Source: Symbiodinium natans (taxonomy: Eukaryota; Sar; Dinophyceae; Suessiales; Symbiodiniaceae). From it: a DNA stretch of 43,931 nucleotides. Location of the stretch: assembly GCA_905221605.1 (NCBI GenBank), contig CAJNDS010002381.1, positions 413,048-456,978 of the forward strand, in the 5' to 3' direction. Shown piece after piece: positions 34,455 through 43,931 of this stretch. Below the pieces are notes generated by a model. It was not told where the DNA came from and made no database searches. It saw only the letters and a program-made list of their open reading frames with translations. Each line of letters begins with the position of its first letter. The stretch's first letter is position 1. The translations under genes were made by a program, and so were the position numbers.

Positions 34455-34712
34455 CATTGCCCCACTTGCCCCACTTGCCCCACTTGCCCCACCTGCCCCA
34501 CTTGCCCCACTTGCTTTTCCGGAAGAGCTTATCGACGTTGCCCCACTTGCCCCGCTTGCCCCACTTGCCCAACTTGCCCCACTTGCCCCCACTTGCCCCA
34601 CTTGCAGCAGGGGGCTAGGGCTGGAGCTGGAGTTGGAGCTGGGCTGGAGGCTGCGGGAGCTAAGCGGACGAGCAAGCGGGGCAAGTGGGGCAAGTGGGGC
34701 AAGTGGGGCAAT
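34455..34712. repeat. inverted pair of 9-mer arrays (CTTGCCCCA / CAAGTGGGG)
   Basis: About 16 copies of CTTGCCCCA (34459-34610, interrupted near 34516-34537) are followed, after a GGAGCTGGAGTTGGAGCTGG spacer, by four copies of the reverse complement CAAGTGGGG (about 34678-34712). The two arrays can pair into a long stem. Confidence 0.93.
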
Positions 34713-34725
34713 TGAGGCTGTCTTT

Positions 34726-35174
34726 GAGGCAGACTTGTGGCTGCAACCAGAGCATTGGGTCCCTGCCGAGCCCCGTGCTCCCCAGCCACATGTCTGAACT
34801 TTGTCTTTGTGCCTACAGTACCCCCCCCCCTCCCCCAATCCTTTCCCTAGTCCTCTTGCCCCGTGCTCGCCCCAGCCACAAGTCTGCCTCACTCCTTTGA
34901 GGCAGACCTGTGGCCAACTTTTCTCTTGCAACCCCCCCCTCCCTCATCTCTTCCCAGCCCTCCCCCCCCCTCCCCTCTTTCTTTCCCCCCTTAGCACACC
35001 GTAAACAAGTCGCTGCGGCTATGATACTGTTATGTGGTTATGGGGTTAAGGGTTGAGGGTTAGAGGAATTCAAGGGGCGCAGGCTTCATGTTTCTCCCAA
35101 AGGTTCCCTTGGTTTACATTTTTGCGTTGCCCTGCAAGTCTGCCTCAAATACAGCCCGATTTCAGGCAGACTTG
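34726..35174. repeat. three inverted pairs built on CAAGTCTGCCTCA
   Basis: Pair 1: CAGACTTGTGGCTG (34729-34742) with CAGCCACATGTCTG (34782-34795), one mismatch. Pair 2: GCCACAAGTCTGCCTCA (34875-34891) with its reverse complement at 34898-34914, one mismatch, loop of 6. Pair 3: CAAGTCTGCCTCAAAT (35135-35150) with 35159-35174, one mismatch, loop of 8. Pyrimidine-rich spacers separate them. Confidence 0.9.
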
Positions 35175-35230
35175 TGGTTGGCCTCAGTGAAGGGCTTGAT
35201 AACCTGCCCCGCTATCCAAAGGGCAAAGGG

Positions 35231-36660
35231 GTCGCTTAGCCAACTTTTTTTTCAGTCGCTTAGCACGCTCAAAAACATGATCGCTTAGCACGCTGATTTT
35301 TGGACTAAAGCCTAAACCCTAAAGCCTAAACCCCTAAAGGGAAACCCTAAACCCTAAAATGTAAGAGAAGCCCTAAACCCTAAACACTAAACCCTAAACC
35401 CTAAACCCTAAACCCTAAACCCTAAACCCTAAACCCTAAACCCTAAACCCTAAACCCTAAACCCTAAACCCTAAACCCCAAGCCCTGAGCCCTAAGCCCG
35501 AAACCCTAGAAGGTAAGAGAAGCCCTAAACCCCAAACCCGAAACCCGAAAAACCCTAAACCCCAAACCCCAAGTGTCTCGCTTCGTGACAGTCCGCGTGA
35601 CCGATTGCATAAACCCCAAACCCCAAACCCCAAACCCCAAGCCCCAAACCCAAACCCTAACCCTAAACCCTAAACCCTAAACCCTAAACCCTAAACCCTA
35701 AACCCTAAACCCTAAACCCTAAACCCTAAACCCTAAACGGTAAGAGAAGCCCTAAACCCTAAACCCTCAATCCCAAATCCAAAGCCTAAACCCCAAAAGG
35801 AAACCCTAAACCCTAAACCCCAAACCCTAAACCCGAAACCCCAAACCCTAAAGCCGAAACCCCCCAAAAGGAAACCCTAAACCTTAAAAGGTAAGAGAAG
35901 CCCTAAACCCTAAACCCTAAGACCCTAAACCCTAAACCCCAAACCCTGAACCCTAAACCCTAAACCCTAAAAGGTAAGAGAAGCCCTAAGCCCTAAGCCC
36001 TAAACCCTAAACCCTAAACCCTAAACCCTAAACCCAAAGCCTAAACCCCAAAAGGAAACCCTAAACCCTAAAAAGTAAGAGAAACCCTAAACCCTAAACC
36101 CTAAACCCTAAACCCTAAACCCAAAGCCTAAACCCCAAAAGGAAACCGTAAACCCTAAAAGGTAAGAGAGGCCCTAAATCCTGAAGCCTAAACCCTAAAC
36201 CCCAAACCCCAAACCCTAAACCTTAAACCCTAAAGCCTAAACCCCCAAAAGGAAACCCTAAACCCTAAAAGGTAAGAGAAGCCCTAAACCCTAAACCCTA
36301 AACCCTAAACCTTAAACCCTAAACCCCAAACCCTAAACCCTAAACCCTAAACCCCAAACCCTAAACCCTAAACCCTAAAAAGTAAGAGAAGCCCTAAACC
36401 CTAAACCCTAAACCCTAAACCCTAAACCCTAAACCCTAAACCCTTAACCCTTAACCCTTAACCCTTAACCCTTAACCCTTAACCCCAAACCCCAAACCCT
36501 AAACCCTTGACCCTTGACCCTTAAACCCTAAACCGTAAAGCCAAAACCTAGCCTGAAAGCTAGAGTTGGCTAAGTGATCGTAAAAATGTTTGCTAAGTGA
36601 TCGCAAACCATTTGGTTTCCCGATTGGCCAAGTGATCGCGTTCTGGGTTTGCTAAGTGAC
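35231..36660. repeat. interstitial CCCTAAA array with inverted CTTAGCCAA-type flanks
   Basis: CCCTAAA and variants (CCCCAAA, CCCTTAA) fill about 35300-36540. A spacer reading GTAAGAGAAGCCC, or close to it, recurs nine times (near 35362, 35512, 35739, 35890, 35974, 36074, 36160, 36272, 36380), often with CCCCAAAAGGAAACC before it. A short unique insert lies at about 35572-35610. Left of the array are three copies of TCGCTTAGC(CAA/ACGC) (35231-35300). Right of it are four copies of the inverse form, (TTGG/TTTG)CTAAGTGATCG (about 36564-36655). Confidence 0.93.
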
Positions 36661-36678
36661 GCGGGTTCCTTCCAAATC

Positions 36679-36872
36679 CAACTTGCCCCACTTGCCCCAC
36701 TTGCCCCACTTGCCCCACTTGCCCCACCTGCCCCACTTGCCCCCCTTACCCCAGTCGACCCGCATGACCCGCTTCCCCACCTGCCCCCAAGCCTCAGGGC
36801 GTGCGGGAAACGGGGGCGGGCAAATCTGCAAGGGCAAGCGGGTCAAGTGGGGCAAGTGGGGCAAGTGGCAGA
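36679..36872. repeat. second inverted pair of CTTGCCCCA / CAAGTGGGG arrays
   Basis: Seven or so CTTGCCCCA units (36679-36745), a unique middle, then CAAGTGGGG units (about 36843-36870). The arrangement repeats that at 34455-34712 on the other side of the CCCTAAA array. Confidence 0.92.
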
Positions 36873-37149
36873 AAACACTTAGCGGCCCGCTTTTGCGCGC
36901 CCACTGGAGTATTGGGTTTAGGCCGCGGGCATTGAAGCTACGTGCCTTCCGTATATACGGACATAGGTTGATCGTTAAACCCGGCATGTACACCCCCTCT
37001 ACCCTCCATGGGGTCAGGAAGAAGCCATACAGGTTTCGAAAAGTGATCCCCAGTCATAGTAGTCTATCTATGGGATCGGAAAACAGCCCAGATTTCGAAA
37101 ACAGAACCCGAAAACACACATTCCATTTAGTTAAGGGTGTGTACTAAGT
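36873..37149. other. short unique spacer
   Basis: Contains GAGTATTGGGTTTAGG and TAGTCTATCTATGGGATCGG, both linked to the repeat at 34333-34427. An ORF across it lacks a motif. Confidence 0.6.
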
Positions 37150-37790
37150 ACGACACTAAGCACTCAGCACGAAGCGCACTAAGCGCACTAAGCGCACTAA
37201 GCGCACTAAGCGCACTAAGCACGCTGAGCACACTAAGCACGCTGAGCACACTAAGCACTAAGCACTAAGCACTAGGCACTAGGCACTAAGCACTAAACAC
37301 GAAGCACTAAGTACTAAGTACTCAGTACGAAGTCTTATCACCACCCCCACTATGTACTAGGTACTAGGTACTAAGTTCTAAGAACTAAGCACGAAGTACC
37401 AAGTACGAAGTACTGAGTATTAGGTACTGAGTACGAAGTACTAAGCACTAAGTACTAAGCACCAAGTACCAAGTATCAAGTATCAAGTACGAAGTACTAA
37501 GTACCAAGCACTCAGTACTCAGTACTCGGTACTCGGTACTCGGTACTCGGTACTCAGTACTCCGTACTCGGTACTCAGTACGGAGTACTGAGTACCTCAG
37601 TACTGAGCACTACGTACGGAAGTAGCAAGTAGCAAGTAGCAAGTAGCAAGTAGCAAGTAGCAAGTAGCAAGTAGCAAGTAGCAAGTAGCAAGTAGCAAGT
37701 AGCAAGTAGCAAGTAGCAAGTAGCAAGTAGCAAGTAGCAAGTACCAAGTACCAAGTACCAAGTACCAAGTACCAAGTACCAAGTACCCGC
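37150..37790. repeat. CACTAAG / GTACTAAG / AAGTAGC / AAGTACC 7-9-mer arrays
   Basis: Related short units evolve along the interval: CGCACTAAG (37165-37250), ACTAAGTACT variants (to about 37510), CGGTACT (37525-37585), pure AAGTAGC (37618-37740), then AAGTACC (37741-37787). It has no stop on the minus strand, giving repeat ORFs. Confidence 0.96.
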
Positions 37791-37945
37791 CCTGCAGCCC
37801 TCCTCGCCAGCTCGGTTTCATCTCCCTTGCTGGTGCGGGTGGTGATGCCTCTCCGTTGCTGGTGCAGCTGCGTGTGCTGATAACGGAGAGGTAACCGAGC
37901 TGGCGAGGCGGGCTCCAGGGATCCTGGCCCCGCCCCTCAAGTACC
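37788..37945. repeat. nested inverted-repeat insert within the AAGTACC array
   Basis: A GC-rich unique block interrupts the array. The outer arms are CTCGCCAGCTCGGTT (37803-37817) and the exact reverse complement at 37893-37907. The inner arms are CCTCTCCGTT (37848-37857) and its exact reverse complement at 37882-37891. AAGTACC units resume after it. This resembles a small non-autonomous insertion, but no clear terminal repeats or target duplication are seen. Confidence 0.85.
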
Positions 37946-38690
37946 AAGTACCAAGTGCTAAGCACTAAGTACTGTGCTCGCATAGCGAAGCACTAAGCCC
38001 TAAGTACCAAGTGCTACTCAGTTCTCAGTACTCAGTACTCAGTACTCAGTACAAAGTACAAAGTGCTAAATAGTATGTAGTATATAGAAAGTATTTAGTA
38101 GTAAGTAGTAAGTAGTAAGTAGTAAGCAGTAAGCAGTAAGCAGTAAGTATTAAGTAGTAAGTAGCAAGCAGTAAGGAGTAAGTAGTAAGTAGTAAGTAGT
38201 AAGCAGTAAGTAGTAAGTAGTAAGTAGTAAGTAGTAAGTAGTAAGTAGTAAGTAGTAAGTAGTAAGTAGTAAGTAGGAAGTAGGAAGTAGGAAGTAGGAA
38301 GTAGGAAGTAGGAAGTAGTAAGTAGTAAGTAGGAAGTAGTAAGTAGCAAGTAGCAAGTAGCCAGTAGCAAGTAGCAAGTAGCAAGCATCAAGTATCAAGT
38401 AGTAAGTAGTAGCAAGTAGCAAGTAGCAAGTAGCAAGTAGCAAGTAGCAAGTAGCCAGTAGCCAGTAGCCAGTAGCCAGTAGCCAGTAGCCAGTAGTGAG
38501 TAGGGAGTAGTAAGTAGTAAGTAGTAAGTAGTAAGTAGCAAGTAGCAAGTAGTAAGTAGTAAGTAGTAAGTAGTAAGTAGTAAGTAGTAAGTAGTAAGTA
38601 GCAAGTAGTAAGTAGTAAGTAGTAAGTAGTAAGTAGTAAGTAGTAAGTAGCAAGTAGCAAGTAGTAAGTAGTAAGTAGTAAGTAGTGACT
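37946..38690. repeat. AAGTAGT heptamer array
   Basis: After a short CAGTACT transition (to 38060), AAGTAGT and its variants AAGTAGC, AAGTAGG and CAGTAGC run to about 38687. Minus-strand ORFs (Tyr/Leu/Thr) are artefacts. Confidence 0.97.
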
Positions 38691-38820
38691 GAATGACAGA
38701 ATGGTTGCATGATTGAAGAACTGAGTGATTGACTGGTTGAACGGTTGAATTGTTGAGTGGTTGAGTGGTTGGATGGATTGACGGTTGCATGGTTGGAGGA
38801 TTGAGTGAGTGTTGTTGATG
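38691..38820. repeat. degenerate GGTTGA/GATTGA repeat
   Basis: Units such as GGTTGAAT, GGTTGAGT, GGTTGCAT and GATTGAGT recur every 8 bases or so, an eroded octamer array next to the heptamers. Confidence 0.8.
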
Positions 38821-40119
38821 ATGAAAATTGTGATGCTTGCCAACCTGCCCATCCGTCCGGGAAGATTGCCTAGCGGATATTGTAATGTTGTATTGCATCC
38901 TGGTGAAAGGGGGGGCGCACTGGTAAGGGGTTGCAAATTTCCGCCTGCGCTCAGTCTTGCTTTCGTTTTGTGTAAACCTGCGTCAGCTGTTGTGTGACAC
39001 AGGCCTATTGAGGCATGCCTGGGGGACTCAACAGGAGGCCCGGGTTTTGGTTGAATACTCAAGTCGCTTGTGCCATTCTATGTCTCACCGGACATGCTCC
39101 TAGTTGCAGGTGGCCCCCATGATATGCAGCTTGGTTCTTGGCTTTGGATCTGCTTGTGTGAGTTCTTTCTAGATGAAATATGTGTGTGAGGTTTTGGCAG
39201 GTGAGGCACTTGTGTTGCACAGTTCTCAGGGGTTCGAAGCCAGGTATTGACCGAAATGACGTTTTTCGAAGCTTAGAAGAACGACATTTCAATCCCAGAG
39301 CATCCCAAGCTTTCGAAGCATTCAGGGATCCCACGTCCTTCCTTTTCCAACCCAAGCTTTGACAAACCCTGTCATCCTACCATCGAACACCTGTCAACTT
39401 CAACGGCCTTTCAGGGGCTTCAAGTGACGTTGCATTCTTTGTCTTGTCGAGACATACTCAGGAATGCGCAGTTTCATGTGTCTCCCACCGCGGCACAGAA
39501 GCTCTTGGCACAGCTTCAACAGAGCCAAGGCTACTGATATGTTGCATCGGGTGTGGTATCAGCGAATGCCCTGTGCTCACCTGAGCCGGCAAAAATCTCC
39601 GAAGGCGCCATAGAGCGCGGGGCGGAGCCATTGTCAGCACCCTGGCCGCTCTTCCGCTGGGCGAGGGGCTCGGTGCAGAGGTGCTCGAAGGTGCTCCAGG
39701 TTCGTGCACTTGCTACTTGTTTCGCAGCTGCGAAGTTCAAAGCGACTTCAACACGAACTGTTATGGGGGCTGTTATGAGCCCCAAGAGCGGCAAACGATT
39801 TGAGGCGAGACTGGTGCAGAAAGCTTGGGCAAAATCAAGAGTCATCCAAGTCAGCAGGTTAGGGACATTGAGCCTCAGCCAAGTGAGCCATGCTTCCCGA
39901 TGTGGGGGCCGCATGTGATCAAGGCGCTGGTGGTGCGATCCTGTCCATCAGGGCTTGGCAGTCGGTGGGTATACAAGGTATACATATTCTGAATGCACAA
40001 GACAAACAGGCACATTGCCAAACTGATGCATGAGGAACGGGCTTGTGCAGGTTGCGATACATGGAGCAGTTGAATCAGAAGTACTTGGCCGTGGCTCGGA
40101 CTTTTGAGAGAGTATCTAT
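38821..40119. other. no recognised gene
   Basis: ORFs overlap on both strands at 39531-39918 (121-127 codons) without a clear start or motif. The plus frame has MSPKSGKRFEARLVQKAWAK near 39775 and could be an exon, but I cannot decide the strand. Confidence 0.4.
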
Positions 40120-40662
40120 TTGATTTTACTTTGGTCGGTGCCGTGGCCTGAGGCACGCTTCGCTGCAGCCGGCCTGCTTCTGGCCCTCACCGTCAATGTG
40201 CAAAGCCTGGTTTTCAACAATTTTCGTGTTCGATGGTTGGTGCTCCTCGCTGTCCTAGGTACGGCAGGGACGGTCGGATCATATCCTCGCGGCCCTGAGC
40301 CCGTCCTGTGTGCAGCAGGTGCGACGTGCAATGAGAGACGAGCTGTGGAGATGCCCGCAGTTTGCCAGTTTGCACTCAACGGTTTTTTTTTGTGGGCTTT
40401 GGTGAGTTGATCGTGTTGTTTTCTTAGATGGAAATCTTTACGTCACTGCCTTGGAAATGCGAAGGCGCTCCGGATGCCCGCAGCCTGTCGCCAGGCAGCG
40501 AATATCTCAAATACCTCACAAAAGGAGAAAGGTATGGTGCGCAAAAATCTGCACTTGCGCCAGACAGTTTTGTCGCCTTGTGCAGGGCAACTGCGCGATC
40601 ATGGACGAGCTGTCCGCTAGCTGCCGCAGCTCCTGGCAGGCGCAACCAGCGCGACTTTCCAG
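40120..40662 (+). CDS. candidate three-exon segment of an unidentified membrane protein
   Basis: Exon A (to 40258) reads AAAGLLLALTV and WLVLLAVLG, two hydrophobic runs, and ends at CTAG|GTACGG in phase 1. Exon B (40428-40531) follows TTGTTTTCTTAG and ends AAAG|GTATGG. Exon C (40586-40662) follows TCGCCTTGTGCAG, reads GNCAIMDELSASCRSSWQAQ, and ends CCAG|GTCAAA. Lengths and phases fit (1 + 104 = 105; then phase 0) and no stop arises. The introns would be 169 and 54 bp. The start and remaining exons are not found, and I recognise no family. Splice sites are inferred from motifs alone. Confidence 0.33.
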
Positions 40663-41158
40663 GTCAAAAATGTCTCAGGGAGCCAGTGGGAATCAGTGGG
40701 AGTCCGCACGAGAAAGACCATAGAGGCCCTCGACTCGGCTACTCGGCCCTCGACTCCTGAACTGTTGAGGCCTCGGAGTACACCTTCTACGTTGAGCTGT
40801 CGCTTGGCAAGGAACAGCCATGGTAGCCATGCAGCAAGATGGTGCCAAATATTTGCAGGGCTGGGCGAAGCTAGCCAGTTTGTCTATCTGGCCACAAGGT
40901 CCGTCTCCATTGCATTCCTGGTTTTGGAGCTTCTGTCAATGTTGACTGCAGTCCACTGCTCACAGCAAGAGGTGCCGTGTGCAAGTTAAGTTTGCAAAAG
41001 GAACGTAGGCGTTAGACTCATTCAGGAACCAACCCCGGAATTCAGGGGCACTAGATTACAGATTTGGGAACCCCGCCAACATTCAGGAACCGAGCACGGA
41101 CATTTTTGGAACGGGCCGCCAAAAGGAATCCTGCCCAAACAATTCAGGCGGGTCCAGG
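40663..41158. other. no recognised gene; ATTCAGG direct repeats
   Basis: ATTCAGGAACC(A/G)A occurs at about 41020 and 41081, with further AATTCAGG words at 41040 and 41140. Possibly downstream exons of the preceding candidate gene, none supported. Confidence 0.45.
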
Positions 41159-41335
41159 TTTTTTTTTTCGTGTTTTTTCTGTTTTTTTTTAGTATTTTTC
41201 ATGGTCTTGGGTTTAGGGTTTAGGGTTTAGGGTTTAGGGTTTAGGGTTTAGGGTTTAGGGTTTAGGGTTTAGGGTTCAGGGTTCACCTGAAACCATAAAA
41301 AATACAAAAAAAACCAGAAAAAAACACGAAAAAAG
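41159..41335. repeat. TTTAGGG tract inside an imperfect 45-bp inverted repeat
   Basis: The left arm (41159-41205) is T-rich with CGTG, TCTG, AGTATTTTTC and ATGGT. The right arm (41292-41335) is its A-rich inverse with ACCAT, AATAC, CCAGA and CACGA, in matching order with a few indels. Between them lie nine or so TTTAGGG units (41209-41275). Confidence 0.93.
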
Positions 41336-41985
41336 AACCATCAGCCAATTCAGGCACCACCGCATGTTCTGACTCCACTTGCAGATGTCGTATGTGTGCA
41401 TGACGTAAACCCCCGTACGGCCAGGATGTTTAGGTTTTTTAGGTTTAGGACTTCAGGGGGTTTGAGGGTTCAGGTTTTCAGGTGTTTCTTTTAGGGTCTC
41501 GGTTGCCGCCGCCGCCCCCCACCGCCGCTCGCGCCCGCCGTCCCGGGGGAGGTGCAGGGGAGTTGGTGACGAGGTTTCGGTTCCAGGGGTGTGGTTTCGG
41601 CCTGTATTGGGGGTCTGGTTGGTGGTGTACGTGCAGAGGGAACCTTACCTGAAAAACCTCGCTGGGGGCCAGGATTCGGCCTCTACAGGCGGGCTGGTTG
41701 TTGGTTTACGCGCAGGGCGAACCCCACCTTGCTGGGAGCGAGGTTTTCGGCCTTTATCTCGAGAAGCGGCTAGTTGTTTTGTTGAGGGCTTTAGGGTTTT
41801 TAGGGTTTAGGGTTCTCCGGTGTTTCTTTTAGGGGTTTTTCGGGTTTAGGGTTGCCTGCCGCCCACCACCTACCCGCCCGCCTGTCCTCTTTGGGCTCCT
41901 CACGCCGGAGCACTCTGAAACCTCGCTGTGGCCGAGGTTTCGGCTCCTGGTTGTTGGGTTACGCCCAATTCGACGGGGTCTCGAG
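41336..41985. repeat. degenerate minisatellite with TTCGGCCT and TTTAGGG words
   Basis: TTCGGCCT followed by a (C/T)TGGTTG(G/T)TGG-like segment and a (A/C)CG(T/C)GCAG end occurs near 41596, 41680 and 41746, with partial copies near 41575 and 41935. TTTAGGG-type words lie at 41790-41815 and 41845. Confidence 0.75.
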
Positions 41986-42315
41986 AACCTCGCAAAGACT
42001 GTAGGTGGGGTCTCGAAAAATCTGTGGTGCTCCACTTCTGGGTCTCGAGGAATCTCGCAAGTACCGAGGTGCTCCAATTCTGGGGTCTCGAAAATCTTGC
42101 AGCCGGAACTCCAGGGGATGGAAAACTTCGCAAATCTTGTGGGACCAGTGGGGCATCCAAAACGGCGGGAATATCGCGTGATCGGAGCTCTGGGCTTCTC
42201 ACAGATATCGTGGGATCGGGACTTTGGGGCTTCGAAAGTACCACAAATATCGTGGGATCGGATCTCTCTGGTTCGAACGTACCGCGAAAATCGTGGGATC
42301 GGAGCTCTGGGGCAG
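41986..42315. repeat. degenerate 50-60 bp repeat (GGTCTCGAA / ATCGTGGGATCGG)
   Basis: GGTCTCGA(A/G) with CTCCA(C/A)TTCTGG recurs at 41977-42100. ATCGTGGGATCGG(A/G) followed by (A/T)CTCTGGG-like words recurs at about 42178, 42208, 42249 and 42289. Long ORFs run through on both strands and join the downstream array; they are repeat-driven. Confidence 0.8.
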
Positions 42316-42440
42316 ACACGCACATACCAACACACATACATACGTACGTACATACGTACACACGTACGTACATACGTACATACAAACACGTACATACCTA
42401 CGTACACACAGACACAGACACAGACACAGACACCGACACA
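42316..42440. repeat. ACATACGTACGT alternating tract and (ACAGAC)n
   Basis: Self-complementary GTACATACGTAC-type tetranucleotides (about 42337-42407) pass into ACAGAC repeats. Confidence 0.92.
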
Positions 42441-43200
42441 CAGAGACACGGAGACACAGAGACACAGAGACACAGAGACACAGAGACACAGAGACACACA
42501 GAGACACAGAGACACAGAGACACAGAGACACAGAGACACAGAGACACAGAGACACAGAGACACAGAGACACAGAGACACAGAGATACAGAGACACAGAGA
42601 CACAGAGACAGAGAGACACACAGAGACACAGAGACACAGAGACACAGAGACACAGAGACACAGAGAGAGACACAGAGAGACACAGAGAGACACAGAGAGA
42701 CACACAGAGAGACACAGAGAGACACAGAGAGACACAGAGAGACACAGAGAGACACAGAGAGACACAGAGAGACACAGAGAGACACAGAGAGACACAGAGA
42801 GACACAGAGAGACACAGAGAGACACAGAGAGACACAGAGAGACACAGAGAGACACAGAGAGACACAGAGAGACACAGAGAGACACAGAGAGACACAGAGA
42901 GACACAGAGAGACACAGAGAGACACAGAGAGACACAGAGAGACACAGAGAGACACAGAGAGACACAGAGAGACACAGAGAGACACAGAGAGACACAGAGA
43001 GACACAGAGAGACACAGAGAGACACAGAGAGACACAGAGAGACACAGAGAGACACAGAGAGACACAGAGAGACACAGAGAGACACAGAGAGACACAGAGA
43101 GACACAGAGAGACACAGAGAGACACAGAGAGACACAGAGAGACACCGAGAGACACAGAGAGACACAGAGAGACACAGAGAGACACAGAGAGACACACACA
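42441..43200. repeat. (CAGAGACA)n octamer then (GACACAGAGA)n decamer array
   Basis: The octamer runs to about 42660. From about 42668 to 43195 a decamer repeats roughly 50 times with almost no change (C for A at 43146). No stop occurs in any frame of either strand, so ORFs of 280-550 codons appear; they are not genes. Confidence 0.98.
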
Positions 43201-43605
43201 ACAACCACAGACACAAACCATCAGAGATCACACACACACACCAGACACACAGAGACAGCACACCTAAGCACAGACACTACATGAGATCACACACACAGAC
43301 ACACTATAGAGACACACAAGACACTACACACAGAGACACGACAGAGACACACGGACACACACAGACACACAAGACACAGCGAGACACCACACAGACACCC
43401 ACAGACACACACCGAGACCACACCCAGACACCCACTAGACGAACACGACACGGACACACATCAGACACACACAGACAGTCACACAGAACCACACACATAC
43501 ACAGCACAGACACACACAGACACAGAACAGACAACAATCACAGAAGTGCCAATGGGACCAGGAAAAAACCAGTATGACACAGAGGTCATTAGCATCCTAC
43601 ACATT
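43201..43605. repeat. degenerate CACA/CAGA-rich sequence
   Basis: Eroded ACACAGAC repeats with a short unique patch (about 43537-43605) before the next array. Confidence 0.85.
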
Positions 43606-43931
43606 ACGGAGACACAGACACAGACACAGACACAGACACAGACACAGACACAGACCCAGACACAGACACAGACACAGACACAGACACAGACACAGACACA
43701 GACACAGACACAGACACAGACACAGACACAGACACAGACACAGACACAGACACAGACACAGACACAGACACAGACACAGACACAGACACAGACACAGACC
43801 CAGACACAGACCCAGACACACACACACACACACAGACGCAGACGCAGACGCAGACACAGACGCAGACGCAGACACAGACGCAGACGCAGACACAGACGCA
43901 GACGCAGACACAGACGCAGACGCAGACACAG
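43606..43931. repeat. (ACAGAC)n and (CAGACG)-containing higher-order array, cut by the window edge
   Basis: A pure hexamer runs from 43610 to about 43800. A higher-order unit of CAGACG, CAGACG, CAGACA then repeats to the right edge, where the array continues. Confidence 0.97.

Noticed and set aside
35300-36540. A true chromosome end
   Set aside because: Unique sequence continues on both sides and the repeats are degenerate, so the tract is internal.
37618-38690. CRISPR-like array
   Set aside because: Units are 7 bases with no spacers; it is a plain microsatellite.
41829-43577. Long Thr/Arg/His and Cys/Leu/Ser ORFs on both strands
   Set aside because: Products of the CAGAGACA and GACACAGAGA arrays joined to degenerate minisatellite.

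Overview
The window looks like nuclear DNA of a dinoflagellate, probably of the Symbiodinium/Polarella type, although the exact group is a guess. The evidence is a three-helix chlorophyll a/c light-harvesting (LHC) domain, a leader-like exon of the kind used for plastid import in these algae, plant-type TTTAGGG telomere repeats scattered at internal sites, a divergent histone-fold fragment next to an HMG-box gene, and a very large share of tandem repeats. No bacterial operon, rRNA, tRNA or CRISPR array is visible.

Layout. 1-2652: TAG trinucleotide arrays around a 1.6 kb unique island. 2653-5033: no recognisable gene. 5034-6797: an LHC domain fused in frame to a Rieske [2Fe-2S] domain, with a candidate leader exon upstream. 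7859-9200: an octamer array. 9605-10162: a stand-alone Rieske gene whose mature part is the same DNA as the Rieske half of the fusion (one difference seen in 502 bases). 10167-16900: mostly featureless, with one small ORF near the end. 16948-17573: telomere-like repeats between mirror-image C/G and TA runs. 18350-19780: dispersed duplicates and a perfect 48-bp palindrome. 20036-22144: GA-rich arrays ending in about 150 copies of an octamer. 24100-27720: TTTAGGG-containing satellites enclosing an HMG-box gene, an H3-like histone-fold fragment and copies of its tail. 27727-28459: a frame-broken gene remnant. 29680-32290 and 40120-40662: unidentified candidate exons. 34148-38690: a dense block of CTG, 9-mer, CCCTAAA and 7-mer arrays with many inverted repeats. 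41159-43931: another telomere-centred inverted repeat, degenerate minisatellites, then CACAGA-type arrays running off the window.

How it fits together. The best supported genes (LHC-Rieske and Rieske) are expected in the plastid: one binds pigment and carries a redox centre, the other carries the redox centre alone. Their near identity implies recent segmental duplication or gene conversion, with the junction at a codon boundary. The HMG-box and H3-like sequences are chromatin-type proteins lying in telomere-repeat-rich satellite. The broadest structural theme is that three separate TTTAGGG tracts sit at the centre of inverted flanks, and several gene fragments are bracketed by such tracts.
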